From: JANQUM01 sp047630355
Lineage (GTDB): Bacteria; Bacteroidota; Bacteroidia; Cytophagales; Spirosomataceae
Direction: 5' to 3'
Length of the DNA stretch: 13,578 nt
NCBI GenBank assembly: GCA_047630355.1
Contig: JBLHXN010000092.1
Location: forward strand, 1 to 13,578
The notes below the pieces were generated by a model that had not been told where the DNA came from, did no database searches, and was given only the letters and a program-made list of their open reading frames with translations. Position 1 is the first letter of the stretch. Each line of letters begins with the position of its first letter. The position numbers were made by a program, and so were the translations under genes. Of this stretch, positions 1 through 7,616 are shown in pieces.

Positions 1-2
1 AT

Positions 3-431
3 ACGGCGTTGAATAAATGTCTGAGTTCTAACTCCTCTCCTACCGTTCAACCCGACATTCTCAAACAACTACTAACAAGTTTCCAAACGTCGAAAAAACG
101 AAACGGAATTCTCGTGAAATCAGGTGGTGGTTTTACACAGATTAAAGTTTCAGACTTTCTGTATTTCTATTCCGAAGAAAGCATCACTTTCGGCGTAATA
201 ACCAATAACCGTTACATCATTGAAGAAACTATAGATCAACTTTTTGATTCGATTTCACCCGAAGAATTTTACCGAATAAACCGGGGACAAATTGTTTCAA
301 AAAGTGCTATTTCTAAATTCGAGCCGTACTTTAACCACCGTGTAAAACTCACCGTGACAAATCCTCGGGATTAGGAATTCACCGTCAGCCGTCCGAAAAC
401 GAGTGAATTTAAAGCGTGGATTAATAGCTGA
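3..431 (+). pseudogene. LytTR-family response regulator, C-terminal part, with in-frame premature stop
   Basis: This is the DNA-binding end of a LytTR (AlgR/AgrA-type) two-component response regulator. The frame is open at the window edge, so the receiver domain probably lies outside; the first residues (TALNK) resemble the last helix of a receiver domain. The LytTR domain runs from about codon 35 (ILVKSGGGFTQI) through FYRINRGQIVSKSAI and ends in VKLTVTNPRD. A TAG at 372-374 stops the frame. The same frame then continues for 18 codons, EFTVSRPKTSEFKAWINS, to TGA at 429-431. That is the normal LytTR ending (last strand plus the F.xW helix). The stop therefore replaces one codon, commonly Y, Q or E here, and the shortened product loses the last strand and helix. 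It is a nonsense mutation, a sequencing error or, least likely, readthrough. A TTG at 9 is not a credible start. Confidence 0.82.
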
Positions 432-435
432 CAAA

Positions 436-469
436 AAAACGCAGAGCAACAATTGCTGCTCTGCGTTTT
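436..469. terminator. Bidirectional intrinsic terminator between the LytTR gene and lacZ
   Basis: A perfect 13-bp stem (436-448 pairs with 457-469, core CGCAGAGCA) encloses an 8-nt loop. It has A residues on the 5' side and T residues on the 3' side, so it can end transcription from either direction. It lies just after the TGA at 431 and about 20 nt beyond the lacZ stop codon, where two convergent genes need a shared terminator. Confidence 0.85.
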
Positions 470-490
470 ATAAAAAGGTTGACTTCTAAT

Positions 491-3400
491 TTACTTCAAC
501 GGGCTAATCACGTAACTAAACGATAGGTTATCCGCCTTAATTTGATACTTTTCGAGCGGCATAAAACCCCAGCTATTATCACCACCAAGTCCCATTTGAC
601 TGTGGTCAATGTTGACGTTTACTAAATCACGAATTGGTATATCAAACGTATGCCTTTGCTGCTTTTTCGCACCTTCGTCAAAGTCGGAATTAAGCTGATT
701 ATGAGCACTGAAGCTAAAGGTTTTGGGAGCCGTTACTTTAACTCCTTTTCCTGCCCCATTGGCAAATGAAACCGTACGAATGTCCGTTCGGTAGCCGTTC
801 TCCTGCGGACGAATGTACTCAAAATACAAGTCCTTAACTTTGGCATTGTACGAACCAACCAACGCCGAGGTGTACCTATCCTGATAATTCTCGTGCTCTC
901 CCCTACCGTAATACGTTACGTTATCGTAGGCTTTACCCAAGATAAAATTTGTCCCAAATCGAGGTAAGACCGGAAGGCTCTTAGCAATCTGGTTTAGTTG
1001 CGTTTTCACCAAAACTTCGCCTTTATTATTTATGGTATATATAACCCCAACCTGACCATTTACCACCGGCAATTGATACACTGAAGTGATTACTAAACCG
1101 CTACTTGCATCAAAGGTTTTTCCGGTAAATTCGTTTGAAGAAATAACGTTTTTACCGTCAGCTGAACTCAAAGTTAAGCTAAAAAACTGCTGATTTTCGG
1201 TTGCTTCCTTCCACTGCCCCAATAACTTCGGCATGTTGTAACCGTAATCGTTGTCATTTGGAGCACGCCAGAAATTAGCTTTCGGCCCTTGCTGTAATAC
1301 GTTACCTTGCCCATAATCCAAAGCGGTTAGAATTCCATTTTTACTATTAAATGTGATTTCAAAGCCCGTTCCGTTTATCGTAACTGATTCGCTGCTTGCA
1401 TTCACTTTAAGTCCAGTTGCGTTATTGTCAAAAGCGATCGGTGAGAAATCAGTTAGCTGAAACTGCTCGTACGCCAATAAGTGATTTGCGGGAATCAACG
1501 GCGTGGCTGCTTTCGAATGCATGGATACGTTTAAGTGATATTCAGCGTTCGGATTCGATAGTTTCGGCAAGGGAATTTGTACTTGTTTAGATTTATACGG
1601 AGCTACATTTTGTTCCGGTAATTTTCCACTTGCAACTTCCTTTCCGTTTTCAAGTAAAGTCCATGAAAAACTGTACTCAGAAAGGTTAGTAAAGTCGTAC
1701 ATATTCTTCAACGTAACCTTGCCTGATTTTGGATTTTCAGATTTGATTTTCACGAATTGATACACCTTCTTAACTTCGTACAAAGCCGGGTGAGCCGAGC
1801 GGTCAGGGTTCACAATTCCGTTGAGGCAAAAGTTATTGTCATTTTGAAGTTCCGCTCCGCCGAGGTCTCCGCCAAAAGCGTAATACTCAACGCCTTTTTC
1901 GTTCTTGGTTTTTAACCCCTGATCTGCCCAATCCCAGATGAAACCGCCTTGCAGCACGTCGTATTTTTCAATTACATCCCAATAGTCCTGAAAATTGCCG
2001 AGGCTATTTCCCATCGCGTGAGCGTACTCGCACTGAATAAACGGACGTTTTGGATTATTCTCGGCGTACTTAATTGTCTCGTCAATTCGGGCGTACATCG
2101 GAGCGTGAATATCGGTGTTTGCCGCCATCGTAGCTCCTTCGTACTGAACAGGGCGAGTATCATCGTGGGCTTTTAGCCAAGCGTAAGTAGCTTCAAGATT
2201 TGCTCCGTTTCCGGCTTCGTTTCCGAGCGACCACGTTACAATTGACGTAAAATTCTTATCCCGCTCAAACATCCTGATGGTACGGTCTAAATGCATCGCT
2301 TTCCATTCGGGGCGATAGCTGGGATGAATGGCAATCGCCGCCGTGTCGCCGTCCAAACCCTGATTAGTTGCTCCCATTCCGTGAATTTCGATATTGGCTT
2401 CGTCAACTATATAAAACCCGTATTTGTCCGCCATTCGGTAGAAGAACGGGTTTTTCGGATAATGACTGCAACGAATGGCGTTGATATTATTTTGCTTCAT
2501 CAGTTCCATGTCTTTCAGCGTAAGTTCTTCGCTGACAACGTGGCCGGTAGTTTCGTCGTGATCGTGGAGGTTTACGCCTTTGATTAAAACGGGCTGCCCG
2601 TTCACTAAAAACTGGTTGTTCTTGATTTCAATTTTGCGGAATCCAATTTTCGAGCTAACCGCCTCGGTAACTTTTCCTTCCTTGTCTTTAAGCGTGAAAA
2701 GTAATGTGTAGAGGTTTGGCTTCTCGGCATTCCACGTTTTGATGTTCGGTAGTTCTTTTTCAAAATCAACCGTCGTATTTTCGGCGGATAGGTTTACGGT
2801 TTTGGTTTCGGAATAAATCTCGGTTTCACCATCCATCAAAATTACTTCCAATTGATGATTTGTACCGTTAGTCACTTCAAAACTCAGGTTGAATTTTCCG
2901 TCCGTGTAATTATTGGTCAAATCAGCCACGACGCGGTAATCTTTGATCGTCGTTTTATTGGTTGCGTACAGGTAAACTTCGCGGTCAATGCCGCTGAGTC
3001 GCCAAAAATCCTGATCTTCCAAATAACTGGCATCCGACCAACGCAAAACCTGAACCGTCAGTAAATTTGCCCCCGTTTTTACATATTGCGTAATGTTAAA
3101 TTCGGCGGGGGTTTTACTGCCTTCGCTGTAACCCACTTTTTCACCGTTTACCCAAACGTACATTGCACCGCTGACGCCTCCAAAATGCAGGTAAATATCT
3201 TTTCCGTCCCACTCTTCCGAGATTTCAAAATTACGCTTGTAGCTACCCACGGGATTATCTTCGTGCGGAATAAAGGGAGGGTTTTTCGGAAACGGATAGA
3301 TAACATTCGTATAGATTGGAATGCCATAACCTTCAAGTTCCCAGTTGGAAGGTACTGGAATTTCGTCCCAGTCTGACGCATCAAAGCCCGCTTTGAAAAA

Positions 3401-3691
3401 GGTTAACGGCCGTTCCGGTACGCTGTTGGCGTATTTGAAACGCCACATTCCGTTTAATGATTGGTAAAACGGCGATTTCTCCCAACTTTCGTTTTGCAAA
3501 GCATTTTCTGCGTCAGCGTAACGGTAGAACGATGCCGTTGGGTCTTCCCGATTAATCTGAAATATTTCGGGGTTTTCCCATTCAGGATTCTCCCATTTCG
3601 GAGCTTTTTGATTATTCTGTGTACAAGAGATTTGAATCGTGCACACGAGTGCCAATAGCGTCGCTATTCGGGCAGAAGGTTTGTTGGTCAT
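491..3691 (-). CDS. lacZ: Secreted lipoprotein beta-galactosidase, glycoside hydrolase family 2
   Basis: This 1066-aa protein hydrolyses terminal beta-galactosides, probably in the periplasm or at the cell surface. Its N-terminus is a lipoprotein signal: a basic start, a hydrophobic core (ATLLALV) and the lipobox QISC with Cys23. A short tandem WENPE repeat follows at about residues 33-42. The five-domain LacZ layout is visible. The jelly-roll sugar-binding domain contains RWSDASYLEDQDFW (217-230). The TIM barrel holds GVNLHDHD (372-379), the acid/base Glu492 in SLGNE and the nucleophile Glu555 in FIQCEYAHAMGNS. The C-terminal domain has FWRAPNDND and ends near GLGGDNSWG, equivalent to the E. 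coli LacZ Trp999 region. Length matches the family. The ATG lacks a clear Shine-Dalgarno sequence, as is usual in Bacteroidota. The gene seems intact and stands alone; a GH140-like relic lies upstream on the same strand. The exact galactoside substrate cannot be read from the sequence. Confidence 0.95.
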   Translation of the reverse strand: MTNKPSARIATLLALVCTIQISCTQNNQKAPKWENPEWENPEIFQINREDPTASFYRYADAENALQNESWEKSPFYQSLNGMWRFKYANSVPERPLTFFKAGFDASDWDEIPVPSNWELEGYGIPIYTNVIYPFPKNPPFIPHEDNPVGSYKRNFEISEEWDGKDIYLHFGGVSGAMYVWVNGEKVGYSEGSKTPAEFNITQYVKTGANLLTVQVLRWSDASYLEDQDFWRLSGIDREVYLYATNKTTIKDYRVVADLTNNYTDGKFNLSFEVTNGTNHQLEVILMDGETEIYSETKTVNLSAENTTVDFEKELPNIKTWNAEKPNLYTLLFTLKDKEGKVTEAVSSKIGFRKIEIKNNQFLVNGQPVLIKGVNLHDHDETTGHVVSEELTLKDMELMKQNNINAIRCSHYPKNPFFYRMADKYGFYIVDEANIEIHGMGATNQGLDGDTAAIAIHPSYRPEWKAMHLDRTIRMFERDKNFTSIVTWSLGNEAGNGANLEATYAWLKAHDDTRPVQYEGATMAANTDIHAPMYARIDETIKYAENNPKRPFIQCEYAHAMGNSLGNFQDYWDVIEKYDVLQGGFIWDWADQGLKTKNEKGVEYYAFGGDLGGAELQNDNNFCLNGIVNPDRSAHPALYEVKKVYQFVKIKSENPKSGKVTLKNMYDFTNLSEYSFSWTLLENGKEVASGKLPEQNVAPYKSKQVQIPLPKLSNPNAEYHLNVSMHSKAATPLIPANHLLAYEQFQLTDFSPIAFDNNATGLKVNASSESVTINGTGFEITFNSKNGILTALDYGQGNVLQQGPKANFWRAPNDNDYGYNMPKLLGQWKEATENQQFFSLTLSSADGKNVISSNEFTGKTFDASSGLVITSVYQLPVVNGQVGVIYTINNKGEVLVKTQLNQIAKSLPVLPRFGTNFILGKAYDNVTYYGRGEHENYQDRYTSALVGSYNAKVKDLYFEYIRPQENGYRTDIRTVSFANGAGKGVKVTAPKTFSFSAHNQLNSDFDEGAKKQQRHTFDIPIRDLVNVNIDHSQMGLGGDNSWGFMPLEKYQIKADNLSFSYVISPLK

Positions 3692-3778
3692 GAAGTATTA
3701 AGTTAGAATAAAGCTGACTGTTGCACCACGTATTTTACATAAAAAATCGAACTTACTTATAAATATCAATTTTTCTTT

Positions 3779-3840
3779 TGTCAGTTCGAGCGGAGTCGAG
3801 AACATCCTCGTAGCGGTTCTCGACTCCGCTCGAACTGACA
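3779..3840. repeat. Perfect 25-bp palindromic repeat upstream of lacZ
   Basis: Two arms of 25 bp (3779-3803 and 3816-3840) are exact reverse complements around a 12-nt loop. The arm contains CAGTTCGAGCGGAGTCGAG. Part of the same arm sequence recurs at 12021-12059, so this is a dispersed family and not a private operator. It is probably a REP-like, non-autonomous palindromic repeat. It could also terminate or insulate transcription, since T-rich sequence flanks both sides. Confidence 0.85.
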
Positions 3841-3966
3841 CTTTTTATGAGTAAGCGATATACAGAAAGAGCATAAAGTGCTGTTTTAAAGATTACAAAT
3901 ATATCAACTTATTTATACAAGAAGTCCAAAAAGTTATATTTGAATAGAAGTTGAGTTTGATTTAAC

Positions 3967-4013
3967 CACGGAGTTTCACAAAGTGGCAAATAACGGCTCT
4001 GTGCAACTCCGTG
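3967..4013. repeat. Imperfect palindromic repeat of a second family
   Basis: Arms at 3967-3983 and 3997-4013 match at 15 of 17 positions (CACGGAGTTnCACAnAG) around a 13-nt loop. No coding frame explains the symmetry. It resembles dispersed CACGGAG/CTCCGTG intergenic repeats I associate with Bacteroidota. Only one copy is visible in this window, so family membership is inferred. Confidence 0.55.
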
Positions 4014-4064
4014 TCGTACTCTATAAATTCTGCGGTTGTTGAGTGACACTTGTACTATCTCAGT

Positions 4065-4160
4065 TTAAGAAGTCATGGTATCTAACCGATGGAATAATTC
4101 CCACGCCGTATCACCCGTCCAGAAGAACGGTTTACCATCCGCCATAACCAAAAACCGTTG
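4065..4160 (-). pseudogene. Fragment of a DUF4038/GH140-like glycoside hydrolase
   Basis: Read on the minus strand, 31 codons give QRFLVMADGKPFFWTGDTAW followed by ELFHRLDTMTS and a stop. The segment DGKPFFWTGDTAWELFHRL closely matches, from memory, the conserved N-terminal block of DUF4038/GH140 (apiosidase-type) proteins. Those enzymes are several hundred residues long, so nearly all of the gene is missing. A stop codon (TAA) precedes the fragment and unrelated residues end it, so both sides are truncated. It lies about 370 nt upstream of lacZ on the same strand, consistent with a former glycan-degradation cluster. No function is expected. Confidence 0.6.
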
Positions 4161-4165
4161 TTAGA

Positions 4166-4385
4166 AGTGTGAATAGAAGTTTATGAAATTTCATTTTCTT
4201 TGAGGTTGAATTTAGGTTTTTAAGGATAGTGAAAGTGTTTTAAACCGTTTGCTTTTTGAGGTATGCAGTTTATTGTATTTTGTGGTATATTGGTGGTCGT
4301 GTATGGAGGATTAAATAAAATTATATCATATATACACTCATTAGCTGGCAGCCTAAAAAAACAGAACCGTAGGAAGAAACTAAGT
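4166..4385. other. A+T-rich leader upstream of the AAA ATPase
   Basis: No gene is credible in this stretch. An ORF in the ATPase frame extends back to an ATG at 4263, but its extra 41 residues (MQFIVFCGIL...) do not look like the ATPase family. A TTTG at 4255-4258 and a TATTTTG at 4276-4282 weakly resemble the Bacteroidota -33/-7 promoter pair. The spacing is slightly short, so this is only a candidate promoter. Confidence 0.3.
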
Positions 4386-6522
4386 ATGATACAGACAATT
4401 AATCTAAAAAGTGTTGCGACATACGACAATCACGGCGTTCAACTAAACGACTTGAAAAAGATAAATTTTATTTACGGTGCGAACGGTTGTGGGAAGACCA
4501 CAATTTCAAATTTTGTTCACGATACAACAGTCCCAAAATTCCAAGACAGTGCAATGAAATGGAGTAATGACTTGCCTATTAAGGTCTTGGTTTACAATAA
4601 AGCCTTTAGAGAAAGAAATTTTGGAAAAGGCAGATTGAATGGCGTGTTTACTCTTGGTGAAGCAACCGCTGAACAGATAAAAGATATTGAAGAAAAGATT
4701 GAAGTCAGAAGGTGTTCAGAAAAGAGAAACTTTGGACAAACTAAAGGCTAAAAAAGAAGCTTTAGAGAATGAATTTAAGGAATCTACTTGGACAAAGGTT
4801 TACAAAAAAAATAAAAATGAGTTCAAGGAAGCATTTACCGGAACACTTCAAAAGGAATCATTTAAGAACAAGATTATACATGAATCAGCAACCAACACTG
4901 TAGAATTAAATACTTTAGAAACTCTTAAAGATAAAGCTCAGACTATATTCGGTCAGCAACCACAACCAATTGAGCCAATTAAACAAATTTCATTTGGTAG
5001 GATTTTGGAGATTGAATTGAATGAAATTTGGAAAAAAATTATAGTTGGAAAAGCCGATGTAGATATTGCAAAACTTATCCAACGCCTTAATATCAACGAT
5101 TGGGTAAATCAAGGAAGAGAATATATAAAGGACGAAGTTTGTCCTTTTTGTCAACAACAAACAATAACAACCGATTTTACTACACAGTTAGAAACCTTTC
5201 TTGATGAAACATACTTAAATCACATTAAATCATTAAAAGAATTAAAACAGGAATACAATACCCTTGCACAAAATATAATCAATGAATTAAACGCAATTGA
5301 AGCCAATCAAAAGGCTTTTAGCAATTCAAAACTTGATATTGACAAATTTTCAGCCTATCTAAAAACGTTAATTAGCCAGAATACTGCCAACGCCGAATAT
5401 TTACTAAATAAGGTTAAAGAGCCAAGCAGGAGTATCGACCTTGTTTTGATTAAGGAACAATTTGAATTAATATCAGAACTAATCAATTCTGCTAATACTG
5501 AAATACAAAAGCACAATCAAATTGTAACTAATTACGCAACAGAGAGAAACAATTTGATTAAGTCTATTTGGAAGTATGTAATCGAAGATTATGGAACAGA
5601 GATTACTGCATTTACAATCAACAAGGGTGGTTTAGAAAAAGGGATTAAAAACTTAGAAAAACAGCGTAAAGAGAAGCTTGAACAAGCTGCTAAATTAGAC
5701 ATTGAGATCAAGAGGCTAAGCAAGAATGTAACGAGTATTCAACCTGCGATTAATGAAATCAATCGAGTTCTGAAATCATACGGATTTTCAAATTTTCAAA
5801 TTGTCCCTACTCAAGAAGTGGGCTTCTATCAAATTGAACGTGAGGATGGGACAATTGCGGAAACTACTCTTAGTGAAGGTGAAGTAACGTTTATTACATT
5901 CTTATACTACTTACAGCTTTCTAAAGGCGGCTTGTCTGAAGAGGAAGTTAACAATGAAAGAGTTGTGGTTATAGACGACCCAATATCAAGCCTTGATAGT
6001 AATGTGTTGTTTGTAGTAAGCACGTTAATTAAAGAGATTATCAAAAACATTAAAGCTGATATTGGCACAGTCAAGCAGCTTATTCTTTTGACTCACAATG
6101 TATATTTCCACAAAGAAGTCTCATTCATTGATGGAAGAACAAAGACTTGTAATAAGACAAACTTTTGGATATTAAGAAAGAACAACAAAGTTACAAGTTT
6201 GCAAAGTTTTGGTATAGAAAACCCTATTCAATCTTCATATGGACTACTTTGGCAAGAACTGAAAAGTGAAGAAATCAAATCAAGCCTGACCATTCAAAAC
6301 ATAATGCGTAGAATAATTGAAAACTACTTCAAGTTGCTTGGTAAATTAGGTGATGATGCTTTGATTCTTAATTTTCCTACAAAGGAAGAACAGGAAATAT
6401 GCAGGTCTTTGATTTCTTGGATTAATGATGGTTCTCATAGTATTAATGATGACTTATTTATAGAATTACAAGACAGGACAATTGAAATGTACAAAAGGTT
6501 TTTAAAGATATTTTTGTATTGA
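4386..6522 (+). pseudogene. RloC-like AAA_13 ATPase (putative anticodon nuclease), frameshifted
   Basis: RloC and PrrC are antiphage proteins in which an ABC-type ATPase controls a C-terminal tRNA anticodon nuclease. The chosen ATG (MIQTINLKSV) has AGGAAG 9 nt upstream. The N-terminal part contains Walker A GANGCGKTT (residues 31-39) and the family-typical VLVYNKAFRERNF. Near 4704 one extra base breaks the frame: the first frame ends at 4751, and the second carries SEGVQKRETL onward. Skipping one base gives a 711-aa protein with a coiled coil, CPFC at about 252-255 (5140-5151) as a candidate zinc hook, signature LSEGE at about 495, Walker B VVVIDDP at about 526, D-loop SSLD and switch histidine in LLTHN at about 570. 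C-terminal R641, E645 and H684 (MRRIIE ... DGSH) could be the nuclease triad. The protein is probably inactive unless the shift is a sequencing error. A plain AAA_13 ATPase of another role is the alternative. Confidence 0.72.
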
Positions 6523-6582
6523 CTAATCGTGAAGGGCACTACAATATGATGATGAATATAGAATGAGAAACAAGGAGATACT

Positions 6583-6666
6583 ATGAAAGCAGAAAACCAA
6601 TCCACTGACAACAGCTACACGCAGGCAAGGAGAGTCCTTCGTGAGCAAGAAGCTATGAAATCTTAA
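6583..6666 (+). CDS. Possible 27-aa small protein with strong ribosome binding site
   Basis: The ORF starts ATGAAAGCAGAAAACC and ends TAA. AAGGAG lies about 6 nt upstream of the ATG, an unusually clear Shine-Dalgarno for this window. The peptide (MKAENQSTDNSYTQARRVLR, then EQEAMKS) is hydrophilic, with a basic and acidic C-terminal half that could form a helix. I recognise no family. It lies between the broken ATPase and the methyltransferase, 60 nt after the former. It may be a real small gene, the 5' stub of a lost gene, or chance. Confidence 0.3.
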   Translation: MKAENQSTDNSYTQARRVLREQEAMKS

Positions 6667-6771
6667 TAAAAAAACAGCACTATCTCATAAAGTGTGTAAG
6701 TAAAAAATATCTATTAAGGCTTTTAGCCTATTAATTTGCATCATATTACATTCAGAATCAAAGATAACCCA

Positions 6772-7388
6772 ATGACTATTTACGATAAATATATTCTTCC
6801 AAGAGCAATTAACTGGGTTTGTAAGCAAGAAACCAGTATGCGTCAACGGATGAAAGTGATTCCGTTAGCTACGGGGAATGTTTTGGAAATTGGTGTTGGT
6901 TCGGGGTTGAATTTACCGCTTTACAATAAAAAAAAGTAACGCACCTAACCGCCATTGAACCTTCAAAAGAAATATGGGCAAAAAACGTTGTCGATACAAA
7001 AAGTCTACCTTTTGAGTTTGACTTCGTTGAGGCAATGGCAGAAAATATTCCGGAAGATGACAACAGTTTTGACACGATTGTTATTACCTACACCCTTTGC
7101 ACAATTATGGATACCAATAAGGCTCTTGAAGAAATGCGAAGAGTCTTGAAACCAAACGGGAAACTGATATTCTGTGAACACGGGAAAGCTCCCGATAAAG
7201 CTACACAAAAGCAGCAAAGCTTTATCAACCCACTTTGGAAACGTCTGGGCGGTGGCTGTAACCTGAATAAAGATATCCCACTTATCATTGAAGGTAATGG
7301 CTTTAAGATGATTGATTCAAATGAGATGTACATCCCCGGCTGGAAACCCGCCAGTTTTAACTATTGGGGCACGGCCAAACCTTATTAA
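6772..7388 (+). pseudogene. Class I SAM-dependent methyltransferase, frameshifted at an A8 run
   Basis: The reconstructed protein is about 205 aa, normal for small methyltransferases of the Methyltransf_11 (METTL7/UbiE-like) kind. The start (MTIYDKYILPRAINWVC) fits the family better than an upstream TTG at 6736. Motif I VLEIGVGSGLNLP is at residues 37-49. After NKKK the frame hits TAA at 6937-6939. The -1 frame continues VTHLTAIEPSKEIW (motif II acidic residue in AIEPS), then DNSFDTIVITYTLC (motif IV region) and MRRVLKPNGKLIFCEHG (motif VI region), ending KPASFNYWGTAKPY. The break lies at eight A residues (6928-6935); one more A restores the frame. A sequencing error, a real mutation, polymerase slippage or ribosomal -1 slippage at A_AAA_AAG are all possible. 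The methyl-group acceptor is unknown. Confidence 0.8.
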
Positions 7389-7519
7389 AACGTCAGTCAA
7401 CGAGTGATTAAGGGTGTCGTTTTGTTCGGGCACTCTTTATCTACCGAGCGTCGGTCGCCGAGCGGCGGCGGCAAAAAATGTCATCCCTTCGGGATTCCTT
7501 GTCACGAATCCACCATCTT

Positions 7520-7557
7520 CCATAATCATAGCATTCTTCCCACCACTTGAAGATTTC
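7520..7557 (-). repeat. Possible degenerate third copy of the rarA 3' end
   Basis: On the minus strand this reads EIFKWWEECYDY, against NLQKWWEEWYGY at the end of RarA. At DNA level, CATTC.TCCCACCA is shared with the copies at 8739 and 9521 and flanking positions are partly conserved. The frame continues past the Tyr without the stop. The match is short, so chance resemblance is possible. Confidence 0.35.
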
Positions 7558-7576
7558 TTTTAAAGAACAGACAGAC

Positions 7577-7605
7577 ATGTACCAAAATTCGTATTTTTGG
7601 TACAT
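7577..7605. promoter_or_regulatory. Perfect 11-bp inverted repeat over the fic promoter (operator candidate)
   Basis: ATGTACCAAAA (7577-7587) and TTTTGGTACAT (7595-7605) are exact reverse complements around a 7-nt spacer. The right half overlaps TATTTTTG (7592-7599), which fits the Bacteroidota -7 element TAnnTTTG. The site ends 11 nt before the fic ATG. A dimeric repressor bound here would block fic. The C-terminal winged helix of the Fic protein makes autoregulation a reasonable guess, but the binding protein is not shown by sequence. Confidence 0.6.
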
Positions 7606-7616
7606 ATTTAAAATAT

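Larger units (their letters stand above)
7389..7616. other. Intergenic patchwork between the methyltransferase and Fic genes
   Basis: No gene is visible. The stretch holds a short G+C-rich patch (7444-7473) in an otherwise A+T-rich setting, where CCGAGCG occurs twice, 14 nt apart. A small hairpin follows at 7483-7495 (ATCCC-TTC-GGGAT). Then come a degenerate rarA-tail-like segment (about 7520-7557) and the palindrome upstream of fic. It looks like a stack of repeat fragments. Confidence 0.5.

Noticed and set aside
1949..3658. Several plus-strand ORFs of 65-98 codons opposite lacZ.
   Set aside because: They are antisense to an intact, strongly supported gene and show no recognisable domains.
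4263..4385. Upstream ATG extending the ATPase by 41 residues.
   Set aside because: The extension is unlike the family N-terminus; the ATG at 4386 has an AGGAAG and begins directly with the ATPase fold.
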